DNA from: Apoda limacodes
Lineage: Eukaryota; Arthropoda; Insecta; Lepidoptera; Limacodidae
Length of the DNA stretch: 64,000 nucleotides
Direction: 5' to 3'
Assembly (NCBI GenBank): GCA_946406115.1
Contig: OX291543.1
Span: 30,220,815 to 30,284,814 of the forward strand
Shown here one piece after another: positions 10,870 through 23,290 of this stretch. Each line of letters starts with the position of its first letter. Within the stretch, counting starts at the first letter, position 1. A model generated the notes under the pieces. The model had not been told where the DNA came from, searched no databases, and saw only the letters and a program-made list of their open reading frames with translations. The position numbers and the translations under genes are program-made.

Positions 10870-13289
10870 TGTTTATCTTAAGTTTGGTTGTTTTTTAAAG
10901 GTATACTATGTTTGTATTTGAAAATTCTGCGAGTAGTGCTTTTAAAAGTAACAACACATTGGGTATATAAATACTTAATCTTAAAGACTCTTACTTTTAA
11001 AGACTTAATCTACTACTAACTAAACTAAACCTTGCCTCGGAGATAGCGAGACCGATGTCCATAAAATTTTGCACACAGGTAGCTATTATTCTCATCGTAA
11101 CAAAGCCTGAATTTTCTGAAATTCCAATAATTGTTTATAATGGTAAACGCTGTCGATTATGTAGACTGCATAAGTTTTCCATCTTCAACAATAAAGTCAA
11201 ACCGGCCAAGTGCATGTCGTACACGCATTCAGTTAAGGTTTCGTATAATCAAAATTATTAAATTTCTTTATTGATTACTGATTTTTCCCAAAAATTTTTT
11301 TTTTATAGCGTATTTATAAAGCTCTATCATAGTATATTTTTTATTTTTACATCATGCACTTTAAAAATTAGAGGCAGGACTTTCTTTAACCTTGGAAGCT
11401 AAGAACTCGCAAAATGTACAACATGAACATATCAAGGAAAAGGATATTGAAAAAACCCTAAATGCATTTTTAAAACCTACCAAACTACACCCTAGAATGG
11501 GTGCATAAAAAAATATCCCTCAATAAATAAATCAATGCATGCAGAGCTATCCATTTTTTTTTTCAATTTCATAATAAACCTGTATGGCTGTTTACAAAAT
11601 ACACTGTCACCTTCCTGTTATATTTCATCAGGATCGATGCTGAGATGGCAGAATTATAACGCTATAACATACAGAAGAACGGACGGACATGACAAAATTA
11701 TGAGGGTTCGTTTTTGTTTCTCTGTTCCGTTTCCATTTTTAGAGTTCCGCAGCCTGTAAACAGAACCTTATTACTAAGTGTACGCTGTCTGTCTCTCCGA
11801 CAGAGCTTCACAGACTCCCGTAGAGCCCTTGCCACTCCATTGCGCTCTTTAACTACAGGCACTCACTTCGTGGCATCCAAAAAACAAACTGAGAGCAAGA
11901 AAAAAATAGTCTCCAAGACCTGAGTAAGCTTTGCGTGGGACCTACTGTGACCCTTAAGGGTTACGTGCACTCACATGGCGCACAAGTCTTTGCTAACTCT
12001 AATAATATAGTTTACGTTAGAATTGCCTTACACCATGAGTTTTCGGCACTTTCTAAGACATAACGATAAAGTTGACATAAGCTTTACCGAGCTTTCACTT
12101 GGAATAACTCATGTTAATTACGCAAGAAAATAAAAACTATCGATTGTTTACATATTGATCCCGATTGCAACAACAAACGAATTATTAAAATCAACAAGAA
12201 AGGGATATTTTATACTAAGAAGGTGGCAAACGAGCATTGAATTACTTTATGAAAATGTCATGATTAATTTTGCTGCGCTACTGTAGGTAATTTTGTACCT
12301 ACTAGTAACTGTTCCATTGTCTGGTATTCATATAACAAGCCTTGCCTTACTTTTGGACCAGACGGTGCCGTGTTATTTTTCCAAATTTATTAAAAAAAAA
12401 AAATTAAGAAAAAAAGGCGAAACATTGAGAACACACAAACACCTTTATAAAAAAAAAAGACTTTAGTCTAGAGAATTTTGAATAGAGGTACCTGTTATAT
12501 AACGCAGGCGAGCACTATAAAAGGATTTTGCAAATTTCTTCCCCTAAGGGGTAAAATGGGAGATAGAAGTTTATATATGGCAATCCGTCAGTTTTGAACC
12601 TAAATGCATTTAAATAGAATTGCTTTGGAAAATCATTCACCAAATCAAATACCATACATCAAAATAGGGGATGTAAATTTGTACTAGAATACTGTTATTT
12701 TTGAGTCAAGAGACTTGAAATTTAGAAGTTTCTCTTAGGCGACCATATATCTCATATTTTTGTAAATAAGTCAAAACCATAAAAAGTTAAGAGCTGTAAT
12801 TAAAATGTTCCATCTTTTCAAATTATTTCCGCCAACCCAAATTGCTTAGATTTCTAATATCCTCTTAAACAGAGTTAAATTTATTTAATTCGATGCTAGT
12901 ATCCTTGATTTAGATCAGTGACGAGCTATCCATTGTCACTGTCTATATTTAAAACCGAACGCGCTCTGTAGATTCTGCGCGTGCTCAAAGCATTTTTTTT
13001 TCTTCTGGTGTTCGATAATTAAATGCCACATAAAGAGGACGATTGAAAAAGTGATAATGGCCAGTATTCATTTAGGGTTGTATCTCATTGTTTATTTGTT
13101 ATTAAGACTATAATTATCTACCTAGTTAGTATTTTTGTTTTAAGCGCAACAAAAACAAGGTTAAATAAATACCGTTGCCAATAAAACTGTAATTTTTTTA
13201 TTAAGATATCCGTAGTAAATAAATGAAAATGCATTTTCACATTGGAAATGTAACCTTTTTAAAATATATCAATAACAAGAAATCGTTTA
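10870..13289. other. No gene seen
   Basis: AT-rich sequence with homopolymer runs. Short open stretches (for example 11535-11923) resemble no protein I recognise. Confidence 0.5.
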
Positions 13290-13540
13290 CAAAATTAACG
13301 TTTCGTGACTATTCGTGAGTTAATAAAGCTCGCACGCACCGAAGCTTGGGCACCCCTCGTGCAGTTTTTGTTTATTTGATAGCGTCGCCGATGCATCGCT
13401 AGCTGCTCACTGCACACGCATGATCCCAGCAGTCGCTTCACGGCGCGTGCGACACGAACATTGCACCATTTAACCCATACATCACTTTTCACGATATTAA
13501 TCGACTGCCGCGTCGTCGACTGCGTAACCCTACGTTAACG
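13290..13540 (-). other. GC-richer islet, possible untranslated exon
   Basis: About 250 bp of roughly 50% GC stand out from flanks near 30% GC. On the minus strand the text runs through 'GCAGTCGACGACGCGGCAG' and 'ATATCGTGAAAAGTG', the latter a wording common in insect 5' untranslated regions. A 65-codon frame starts at 13492 but its product is unrecognised. It could be a first exon or promoter of a gene transcribed leftward, or simply a repeat. Confidence 0.25.
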
Positions 13541-14990
13541 CAAAAGAAAAAAAACAGTTCCAAATTTAAAAATTCAATAATATTAAAATTAGATAAAAGT
13601 TGTGTATGATCTGCCAGTGATTTAAAACTGAAATTGTTTAGAATACGTTAAAAAAATCTGAACGGAACAGTTCCATAATAATGCATTATTATGGAACTGA
13701 ATAGTTTATGTGAATCAAATTTTGGGGCTGATGGCGGGAAGACGTTTCCGATTGAATTAATACACTTTATTGACGTAAGGATCGGTCACATTTAAAAAAA
13801 AGTTGAAGAAAAAGACAGTTATAGTTCAAAAATGTACGAAGTTTCGGTGCCACTTGCTTGGAGGTGCATAATTTAGGGTGCATTTCAATATATCACAGTT
13901 TTGGTGATTTCGGTTTCAAATCCGTTCCCATTTTTCACGATCGTATTGAATTTCAAATACGAAGATATAAATGTGAATGATAATAATTTTGTGGTCTATT
14001 TTACGGTGCATGTCAGCTGAAGTGGTTTTGTGTTTAAAGTTTTGGAAATAAAAATATACATACCTAGGCTGTGCTTGAGGGTGAAGAAAAGATGGGGTAA
14101 GATTTTGAATAATATCACAGAGCATTAACACTGAAAAAATAATTTATTTTGTAGTTATTTCGTTTAAAATGGCAAAGGCTAAAAAAAAACTGCGACGTAA
14201 AAACATTACATAAAATGTAACTGTCACTTATCAAATTAGGGTTGATTTGACTTCTTTTTTAATATTTTCTGTCATTTTTATTTTAATATAAAGAAATAAT
14301 GACTCTACAATAATATAAATTAATTTTAGATATAAAAATTTAAGCTTTAAAATATGAGATACCGTCAATCTTTTTTTTTTATTGAAAATATACCCTAACT
14401 TGTATTAAAACGAAACTGAAACCATTACAGAACCTCAACGAAAAGCTAAATTTAATTAGGGGAAGAAATATCGTATTTTATTATACGTTATAGAAATCAA
14501 ATTGTATAATTTTAATAGAACGAAGATTTACTTGCTACTACTTACTAATTTTGTTGTTTATTAGAACCTGTGTACATCGTTATAGATTAAAAATCAGTTG
14601 TAGTAAAAATAACTAGTTTTCAATTTGGTAGGCATCGATGTATCACTCACAGCTTTAGTAAAAAAACTTTGCATTTTTATTAAATTTAATTAAAAGAATA
14701 AAAACAATATTTTTTTTTGTACTTTTTTGGTTTCTAAACTAACAAATAGACTTTTATTGTTTTTAAAAATCAAAAACAAATTTATATTTAATAATATTAA
14801 CTGACTTCATCCGTATAGACTTTTGTTAAAAGAAAGCTTCTAATTATTTATGTTTTCACCTACAAAAATTTCGAAATTTTCATATAATTCTTTAATCCCT
14901 ATTTTGTCTCCTAAGAAATGATTTTTCAAAAACGATGAAACACAGCCATCTTATTTTTAACCGAAAGGCTAAATACCAATGTAGATATAG
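13541..14990. other. No gene seen
   Basis: Very AT-rich sequence without coding signals. A short palindrome around 13670-13695 (TTCCATAATAATGCATTATTATGGAA, cut here to its core AATGCATT) is the only structure noticed. Confidence 0.5.
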
Positions 14991-14993
14991 TAG

Positions 14994-15078
14994 ATATGTC
15001 AGATATAGTAGAAATGTGGCATGTATGTGTATCATACATATGCACATACATGCCACATTTCTACTATATCTGACATAT
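14994..15078. repeat. Perfect 36-bp inverted repeat (hairpin)
   Basis: The left arm 14994-15029 and right arm 15043-15078 are exact reverse complements over all 36 bases. Each contains 'AGATATAGTAGAAATGTGGC' or its complement. The loop is 13 bp, 15030-15042. The left flank repeats 'GATATAGTAGA' once more (14983-14993). A perfect stem of this length implies a young foldback element, a recent inverted duplication, or a hairpin RNA locus. It has no coding sense beyond chance. Confidence 0.95.
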
Positions 15079-15981
15079 TCTAAGACTTCAAAAGTTTCGT
15101 CAAAACTGCATTACTTGTGATAATGTTGCATTGTTCACTTCAAGTTGTTAAAAATCTTTTCAATAAGCAATTTCAGCCATTGCATTATTTTGTGGTTTGT
15201 TTAGTGAGCTGAATATTTTGATTGTTCTGTGGTCAAGAGAATGCAGATGACTTGTGGATTGATGTATGTATAATATTTTATACATTCTATGACGAACAAA
15301 TCGAAATGAAAAGTGGTATTTGTGTAATTTTTTTTAATTCCTTAGGGTTTCAGAAATATAGAATAAATGAATAGAGGAAACTGTAAATAGTAGATTGTTA
15401 ACCAAGGGATGAAGTAGGCCTTTCACCCGAATTAAAAACTCTAATCTCATTTCGAATATAATTTGTGTTTACACAAACCAAATCTGAAAAAGAACTTACT
15501 ATTATAAATATTTTTAATTTGCTGTGATATATCTAAATAATTTTACACGCGGTTTTTCGGTATTCTTAAACTACATAGTATAACCAGGTATCTTAAACAA
15601 CATTATGAAAAAAAAATCTAGAAACAAATTTAAGAATAAAATAATGTACCTAGTAATAATTGAAGTGTTGCTATATAAGTGACTGACTTTTCCCAAAGTG
15701 ACTGAAATTTTTTTTGTTTACTTTTTGGCCCTAGGAGCAACATTTGCCACCTGCTTTTTAGATAAAATATGGTCTACTTTTAGAGTAAGAGAGATGAAAA
15801 CATTTTTTGTTATTTCGTTTTATTAATATGCTTAAAAGGTCAGTGTAAGTTTGTTATCACTACCAAAGTAATGTCTCGTTGTGTTGCCCGGGCCAACTGA
15901 CTGTTAGTGTTTCATACTAACCCTTGCAACCCATTTTGACTAACGGTTTCAATTTCAACTAATCGCATGGTATCAGGAAAG
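15079..15981. other. No gene seen
   Basis: AT-rich sequence. Around 15400-15440 the text 'AACCAAGGGATGAAGTAGG' resembles the repeat near 28110, but weakly. Confidence 0.45.
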
Positions 15982-16440
15982 CCAATGTAGTACTGCTCCC
16001 ATCTCTGGGCGGGTGCACCCGGAAACCAGATTGACCATTTTAACTCGGTTTAACGACGGAATGAGATAATTGTCGACGATCCCAAACTCACTAGCTGTAT
16101 CGAACCCTTAAGTCTGAGTCTTCCTGTGTGTGTTCTACCGCTTGTATAATGGGATGTGCTTTGGGGAATTTTTCAAATTATGGCCACGGCTACCTTCTAC
16201 CATTCCATCGGCAGAGAATTCATTCTCACTCTTTAGAACCTAAATGGTCACGTAAAGTGCGGTTTCAGAGAAACTTCGTCCCGCAAACGCTTAGGTTATG
16301 AAAAGAAGTTTTCTCTGCCAAGGTTTTCTCTAATAAAAGTGTCGGCAACGCGCGATTGATGCCCCAGGTGTTGCAAGCTTCCATAGGCTGCGGTGACCGC
16401 TTTCCATCAGGCGGACCGTAAGCTTTTTTGCTACCTTAAT
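15982..16440 (+). mobile_element. Decayed LINE family-1 fragment, 3' half
   Basis: The fragment starts at the 'TACTGCTCCCATCTCTGGGC' block of the polymerase C-terminus and runs to the shared 3' signature 'GCGGTGACCGCTTTCCATCA' and 'GCTACCTTAATATAGTAG'. Several deletions and frame breaks separate it from the best copy at 4250. The 3' hairpin is degenerate and the A-tail is lost. Confidence 0.9.
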
Positions 16441-17314
16441 ATAGTAGAAACAAATGCTTCTAGTCCTAGTGGTTTAGACTTTGATATTGGAAATAACAAA
16501 AATACCATAATGTTGTCTTTCCCAATTTTATTTTTTCCATAAAGCGATTTTTAATTTTTAATTTGAAAAATACGGTTTTGTGTCTGCGTTTTTCAACCCG
16601 TCAGTCAAGATATGCATATATTATTTAGACATTAGTTACCTCTTCTGGGAATAAAAAACTTGAAGAAAATATAGTAACATAATATGTCATAGTCAAATCT
16701 GAGTCCGGCTTTTGTATGACAAACTTGAACTAGTCAATCCTCAGTTTGGCGGATTTCACCCTTTGACTATAACACGTATTTACATTAAAATTAAGGCAAT
16801 TCTAATCGATAAAATATACAAAAAAATAACACCCTATTTATACATACTGAATTTAATGTAATTTATATACATGATACTCTTTTAATACTTTTCTTCTCCG
16901 ACCTGCGAGTAGGTACCTATGTATATAAGTATTACCACCGTCTTAAAATAGCTCAAAAGTTGCGCACAGATCGTTTTATTTATATCTATTGATCTGGAAG
17001 AGAGTAGTCTTTGTTATAATTAACTTATATTGTCTGTGCGTCTGTATGTCCGATACAACAAATTTTATTACATATTATTATAGTCGCAACGATTCATGTT
17101 TAAGAAAAATCAATTTAGCGTTAATTTTATTTAATTGTCTCAGCCGTTGCTTGTTGTTACTATATCAATAGGCCTTTCCTTTGATAATAGAGGCTTAGGC
17201 CATAGTTCACCACGCTGACCCTGTACGAAATAGCAGACGTTGTCAAGCTAGCGGTCACATTAGTTATTAGTATTGTGTTTGTAGAATTTGTTTTCACACA
17301 AAAATCTAGATCAA

Positions 17315-17450
17315 TTCAGATAAAAGGGTGGCCGGTGCGGTGGTGGCTAGATGCGGAAGGCAGAGGAACGGGATAAATGGCGCGCCATAGAGGAGACTTG
17401 TGGTCGACAATGGACCAAAATAAGCTGTTATTGCTGATGATGGACATATT
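17315..17450 (+). mobile_element. RTE-like LINE 3' tail
   Basis: The text 'GTGGCTAGATGCGGAAGGC', then 'CCATAGAGGAGACTTGTGGT', 'CGACAATGGACC' and a degenerate 'GCTGATGATGG' end matches the layout I know from 3' ends of RTE-type LINEs in Lepidoptera (…GGAGGCCTATGTCCAGCAGTGG… then GATGATG). Only the tail is present. The identification rests on remembered wording, not on a search. Confidence 0.5.
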
Positions 17451-17583
17451 TTATTTACGAGTATATATTAAATTACGTTGACGTGCTCGGAGCAAGTCGC
17501 TTGTCCTATGTTTCCATAACCAACGCTGCAAAAACTGTTGAGGAAAACTATAGTTTGAATACTGATAGACCCATTAGCGAAGA

Positions 17584-19610
17584 GGTTAATATTGAACCTG
17601 CAATGTTTACTGCTTAAAACAGCAATTTCTGTAGCAATCAAGAATATGAATTTAGAATATTAAAAAATACCATAGGAAACTAAAAAAAATAATAATAATC
17701 CATGGGATCGACTGACCTTTGAGCTCCTTAAGAGAATACACTTCGCGGCGCCCGCGCGCGTTTTACATTTTTGCTAAAATGTTGCTGTCCCTATCAAACA
17801 CGACGCGGGCGCGAGACCCCCTTTCCCCGCGCCGCGCGCCTTATTCTGGTATGATTTTGTCGTATAGGTGGAACGTCAGTATTCTGATAAGCGATATGAC
17901 TTTCACCCAAAAATACTATATTTTGAGCATTAACGAAGTATAAATGAATTATCATCATAAATTCTTCAATTTAATAAGTATTTAATGTGCTGCCATATTG
18001 TTTATCCAATTGCGATAAAATTATGTTAATTTAATGCTACCACTTGCGCAAAAGTTATAGGCATGAAATAATGTCATTGGTGTTAATGGAATAGGTTAAA
18101 TACTCAAAGCATTGACCAGCATCGGACCTAAGTTACGGTAATACAAAACAATCCTATACTTTTCTCATCGAGTGTTTGCCATCTGTAATCAAACTTATCA
18201 ATCATTCATGCGATTTGCTTAATACCTTAGAAGATATTAGACGTTCTGTTCGGCGCGCTCTCTGAGAAAATAGCTAGGTACCTACTTATACAAACTTATA
18301 AAGGTTATGCGAGTTTTTTTTTGAAAAAATATTTATTTATAGGCAGGAATGAATATTGAAATAGGAGGAGGTTTCTGAGCTAACATTCATTTATCTTTTC
18401 ACGGAGACCAGTCAGGACGATAATAAAATAGGTAGGCAACTCGGTACCTCTTTACCCACACATACACACAACCGTTTTTAAAATTTACTTTAAAATCATA
18501 ATAATGTTAATAATGGTAAAATGTAAGTACAAATATTTACATACCTTTAACCATTTTTAAATTAATACTTATATATTATAGGTACTTTTAGAGGCTACTT
18601 AATTAGTATTTTTCAAAATAATTGTACGTTACGAAATAACGTTACGAAATTGTTGATGAAGTTAAGTAGTAACTTTTAAAAAACGTGTACACTGCCTACT
18701 GATTGACTAAAGAAATAAAAGGTTACATAAATGTAACATTGGCGGTCAATAGATAATTAATAATACCAAAATAATCTATAAAGTTTGTAATTCGTAAACA
18801 ATATTCGTAGTAAGTATTTTTTGAAATGGAGTAGGGTAAAACACCCGAATGTCAGCCCCTTAACGTTAAACGCAACTTTCAGTCCTAACTATACCTGAAC
18901 CTTGAAGTTATCCACCGTTGAATTTGCATTGTCGGGCTATTTGACATTTACACTTTATGTTATTGAGTATATATAGTCATTATAAACATCTTAAATTACG
19001 AGACAAAGAATAATAAGCGTTTAAAGTTTTGTACGGCAAATTTCCCTAATATCGGCCATCTTTATCTAACTAGGGCCTTCTTCTATCCTAATGTCGAATG
19101 GTAAAAAGGGCAATATATCAATAGAAATTATTTATTTGTGTTAAAACTTAACCATGAATAACTTTAAGTTTTTATAATACCTTTTAAAATAGAAATCGTA
19201 ATAGGTTATATATGTATTCTTGTTTTTCTTATTATTTGGAAATTGACCAATAATAAATAAAATAAAATAAATTGTTGAAATTTCCAACTATTCTACCTAA
19301 ATATCGAATAAATAAATATATAAATAAATAAATATATTAAATCAATACTAACTTAAAAAAATAGCAAAGATAATGTGTTTGTGGCAAATATTACTAACTA
19401 TACTATTCTTAACTTGCATATTATCAACCGCTTGACTTTGTGAAAAAGTTAAGATAAATAAACGTCTAGATTATTGGGTCATAGCGACTCTATCCGTAGT
19501 ATTTCCATTTTCCTTAGTATTTTTTCCGAGTTTTATTTACTTGATTCTACAGCAGATTTTGATTGCTGTTTTAAGCAGTAAAAATTGCAGGCTTTACTTG
19601 TATATTAACC
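17584..19610. repeat. Distant inverted repeat arms (about 50 bp)
   Basis: The left arm 17584-17639 and right arm 19561-19610 are imperfect reverse complements sharing 'ACTGCTTAAAACAGCAAT' and 'GGTTAATAT'. Each arm also contains the small palindrome 'CTGTTTTAAGCAG'. They are about 1.9 kb apart. The interior (including a very GC-rich 17740-17860) has no recognisable gene. They may be ends of one non-autonomous element or two separate MITE copies in opposite orientation. Confidence 0.5.
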
Positions 19611-20027
19611 ACCTCGCATTTTCGCAGTGTTTGAATCAGGGGCGAAACTAGAAGTCGGGTTGCGTCACTAGTTTGGTTTTAAAATCGATAACAATGCCTT
19701 GTGAAAACAAACACACACATATTGAGATTATGAAAATAAATACTTTTGATATACTACCACAGTTGACCTTGTGTGTCAGTGCGATATACTAACTTTAATT
19801 TTCGATCGCTACATGTTTTATGAATATACAAATATGTGCTTACCCAGAAAGAAAATGGGGCAGTTGGGTTTCTTTATTTATTTATGAATTATTTATATAT
19901 CTCATTGAGTTATCGGCTAAACCTATAATAAAAAGTCTTATCCTCAGTGACTAACTACTAAATACTACTAGTAATAACCGCTGCTGTTAGAAAATTAGTA
20001 TTTGATAGTTCCTTTTACGACATGTGG

Positions 20028-20983
20028 GTAAATGTTGTTGGACATCAAAAACATCCATTGCTATGCAGATGACAGTACTAAAGACACTTTTTACACGGGT
20101 CGTGCAAACATCCCTCGTTCCGTTGTGGAGGAAAATCGCGGAGAACTAGTGTCTCAAATCGAGACCACACTGTCCCAGGTCTCTGACTGGGGACGGGTAA
20201 ACTTGGTCCGATTCAACCCTACAAAAACACAAGTGTGTGCGTTCACCGCTAAGAAAACTCCATTCAATGTAGTCCCACAACTCCAGAACACTCCCCTCTT
20301 CATCTCCAAGAGCATTGGGATCATTAGTGTCGACATCTCCAGTGATGTTCAGTTCCGAGATCATTTACAAGATAAGGTGAAGCTGGCGTCCAAAAAACTT
20401 GGTGTACTCAACAGAGCGAAGCAGCACTTCACGTCGGGGCAAAGGTTGTTACTTTATAAGTCACAAGTTCGGCCCCATATGGAGTACTGCTGCCATTTCT
20501 GGGCAGGTGCACCCGGATACCAGCTTGGCCCTTTTGACTCGGTTCAACGACGGGCTGTCAGAATTGTCGACGATTTCAAACTCACTTGCGGTATCGAGCC
20601 CTTAAGTCTGAGGAGAGACTTTGCCTCCCGGTGTGTGTTCTACCGCTTGTACAATGGGTTGCGTTCTGAGGAATTGTTCGAAATGATGCCCACGGCTACT
20701 TTCTACCATCGCACCGCTCGCCATCGGCAGGGAATACATTCTCATAGAATAGGTTTCATAGAAACTTCCTCCCGCGAACGCTTGGGTTGTGGAATGAGCT
20801 TCCTGCCAAGGTTTTGTGCAAGGACTACAGTATGGAGTTCTTCATGAAAGAAGTTATGAGATTTCTGAAGGGTCGGCAACGCGCAAGTGATATCCCTGGT
20901 GTTGCAAGCGTCCATAGGCAACGGTGACCGCTTACCTTCAGGTGGACTGTAGGCTTGTTTGCCACCTTAGTGGTAAAAAAAAA
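20028..20983 (+). mobile_element. LINE family-1 copy, 5'-truncated at the YADD motif
   Basis: The copy begins just before the polymerase 'YADD' motif and extends to the shared 3' signature ('GGTGACCGCTTACCTTCAGG', 'CCACCTTAGTGGT') and an A-tail ending at 20983. Truncation from the 5' side is the usual outcome of target-primed reverse transcription. No target site duplication was seen. Confidence 0.9.
20032..20847 (+). pseudogene. LINE reverse transcriptase C-terminal fragment
   Basis: The frame is open for 271 codons. The first 236 or so residues follow the paralogue at 4537-5220 closely: motif C 'YADD', 'DWGRVNLVRFNP', 'VRPHMEYCCHFWAG', 'RRAVRIVDDFKLTCG'. At about 20743, after 'RQGIHSH', a deletion of some two dozen bases removes the 'LEPKWSPTVRFQ' segment and shifts the frame, so the last 35 codons are out of register. 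Motifs A and B are missing. It is a dead 5'-truncated copy with most of its frame still open. Confidence 0.85.
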
Positions 20984-21204
20984 TTCAGATTCAAAGTCTG
21001 TATGAAATGTGCCGTTTTTTAGGATTCTGTTGTCAACATGTTTGCCCTACTGTCCGCGGCTAAGCTCAGAGATTCTTAGTACTGTAGTATAAAAACTGTA
21101 ACTTGGTATGATTATACATTTTAAACACGACAAAGCAGTAAAAAAAACTTAAAAACCTTTTTATATTACCTACCACGCAAAGTGACAATGATTTTTTTTC
21201 GTTT

Positions 21205-21296
21205 ATAGTTTTTCTCGTCGTTGGATAGGTCGTTATATTATATTATACACACCCTGAAAAATTTTAAACGACCTATCCAACGACAAGAAAAACTAT
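21205..21296. repeat. 30-bp hairpin (one mismatch)
   Basis: Arm 21205-21234 and arm 21267-21296 are reverse complements with a single mismatch. Both contain 'GTCGTTGGATAGGTCGTT' or its complement. The loop is 32 bp and AT-rich. It is probably a small foldback element. Confidence 0.9.
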
Positions 21297-21409
21297 ATGA
21301 GACCCGAAATAAATAAAAATAATGTGTACAAAACGCGATAGTTTTAAAAATATCAACTAAACGGTTATTTTTGGCCATATGAAAAATGTTTCTCATAAAC
21401 CGTGAACAC

Positions 21410-21735
21410 CGTGATCACTGAAAATGTATTTTTGTTGCCGCTATAACAACAAATACTAAAAAACAAAACAAAATAAATATTTAAGGGGGCTCCCATACAA
21501 CAAACGTAATTTATTTGCTCGTTTTTGCTCGATATTGATAACTGCAACAGGTAGACGCTTGAAATAATCACATAATATTTAGTTATATATTCACTTTAAA
21601 GATAAATCATTAAATTAGAATAAAACAAATGTTTAAAATGGGCTCCCATAGGTACAACAAACGTGATTTTTTTCTATAGATAATGGTACGAAACCCTTCG
21701 TTCGCGAGTCCGACTCCGGCCGCTTTTTAAACTTT
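21410..21735 (+). repeat. Lepidopteran-type dispersed repeat, copy 1 (family 2)
   Basis: The stretch shares 'TTGTTGCCGCTATAACAACA', 'GGGGGCTCCCATACAACAAA', 'GCTCGATATTGATAA', 'GGTAGACGCTTGAAATA' and 'GCGAGTCCGACTC' with copies at 52655 and 60896. The left end is shortened. Confidence 0.85.
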
Positions 21736-22249
21736 GGATGTGTTTAAGTAAAATAATGTGTGTATAACCAGGTAAAGCTGCAAACAAACATTTTTGGATT
21801 TATCACCTTTTACAAACCATTTAACACGCGAATTCTGTTTGTTTATTTAGAAGTTATCATTTTATATTAAAAAGGATCATTGAATTAAATATTTTGGAAT
21901 TGTTTACTTTTAAGGTGATAGGACACATAATTTTGATTTTGGTATCTATATCTTTTAAAAAAACCAAACCTCTTAGAGGATTAAGATAAAATTTGGCAGG
22001 ATTGGTACATACGATATCTGTTATCACGAAAATACTTTTAAAGTTTACTCTACCTATTTGTACTATGGCTCAAACATACTTTCAAAATACATATTTACAA
22101 ATCCCACAATAACCCTGAAACTTGGAACTAAAAAATAAGGATATTTCCCTTTCAAAATAGGAAACTTATTATTCACTGTATCTAATTTTCTATTTTACGT
22201 CATACATGTTTATTTGCTAACTTCCGCCCAATAGGCTAATGTACTGTAA

Positions 22250-22625
22250 AAAAACCGGCCAAGTACAAGTCGGACTCGCGTATCGAGGGTTCCGTACGAC
22301 CACGAAATGCGCGAGCACTATTATTGGTTTTTAATATTTCTTGTTTTACTGTAAAGGTTACATTATAATAACTTCAAGTTCCAACCGATACACGCTTATT
22401 ACCGTTTTTACGATAGATTAAAAAGAACAAAATCATGTTTCTTGTATGGGCATCCTATAATTTTAACTTTTTTTTTTAGTTTTTGTTAATCGGCCATCAC
22501 ATATTCTGGAAAAATTGGAGACTTCTACCTACTACTACAATTCGAAAGATAGAGGTTGGACATTCAGACACACAGATATACTGACAGGAAACGTAGGATT
22601 AGTGATACGGAACCCTCAAAAGGCA
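22250..22625. repeat. Dispersed repeat with 'CGGCCAAGT…GAGTCGGACTCG'-type end
   Basis: The block opens with 'ACCGGCCAAGTACAAGTCGG' and 'ACTCGCGTATCGAGGGTTCC' and closes with 'AGACACACAGATATACTGACAGG' (partly) and 'GTGATACGGAACCCT'. The ends resemble family 2 in reverse orientation, while the interior differs, so it is a related but distinct family. A fragment of the same end lies at about 29467-29518. Confidence 0.65.
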
Positions 22626-22974
22626 CGAATATAGCGGTAAATATTAGGATATTGAAATATTTGGTAAGGGATTACAAATTATGAATGTTTATCTTGGTAT
22701 CTGTTATGTTTAGGCGATCCATAATTTATGACCTGGTATGTAAAATATTAGAAGCAACATATTATAAATAAAAGAAAGGTACTCGAATATTGAACGAACT
22801 ATAATTTATGGATTTACTAGGAAGCTTGTAGTAATATTATAACAATGTGTGTGTGATGATAAAGTATGGAATTTAATTTGGTTTCGTAAAGAAAATTTTT
22901 ATATCACCTATTTTCGCAAAATATGTTGTAGGTAAGTATATCGTCTTTTTGTCTGTAATAGTATAGCACAACAC

Positions 22975-23195
22975 CTTATCAGCCTCACACGTCCCCACTG
23001 TTGGGACACGGCCTACCCTCACTAAGGGGTATTCATAGTCCACACGTTTTGACATGCAGGTTTCCTCAAGCTGTTTTTCTTCACAGTTAAAAGCCAGTGG
23101 TGTTAATATTCAACTGGTACCAGTAGGGCTCGAACTTCCTCCACTTAGGACGCAAGGTGAAATCGATACCCCTGGGCCAGGAGGCCTACAAGTAA
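22975..23195. repeat. RTE-tail or SINE-like repeat
   Basis: The wording 'CCCCACTGTTGGGACACGGC', then 'TTCATAGTCCACACG', 'GACATGCAGGTTTCCTCA' and 'GTAGGGCTCGAACTTCC' follows a common lepidopteran interspersed repeat that ends in a region like 'GATTCGAACCC'. A short related piece ('AAACATTGGACAAGGGGGAT', 'AGTGTGGACTGGTGGACTTC') is seen at about 38150-38210. Confidence 0.5.
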
Positions 23196-23290
23196 TATCA
23201 GTTTCAATCCCAATCCATTTTCAATCCAATTTCGTGGCAAGCTTAAACTCGATCTCCATCGGTACTCCTAAAACAAATTGCGATTGGATT

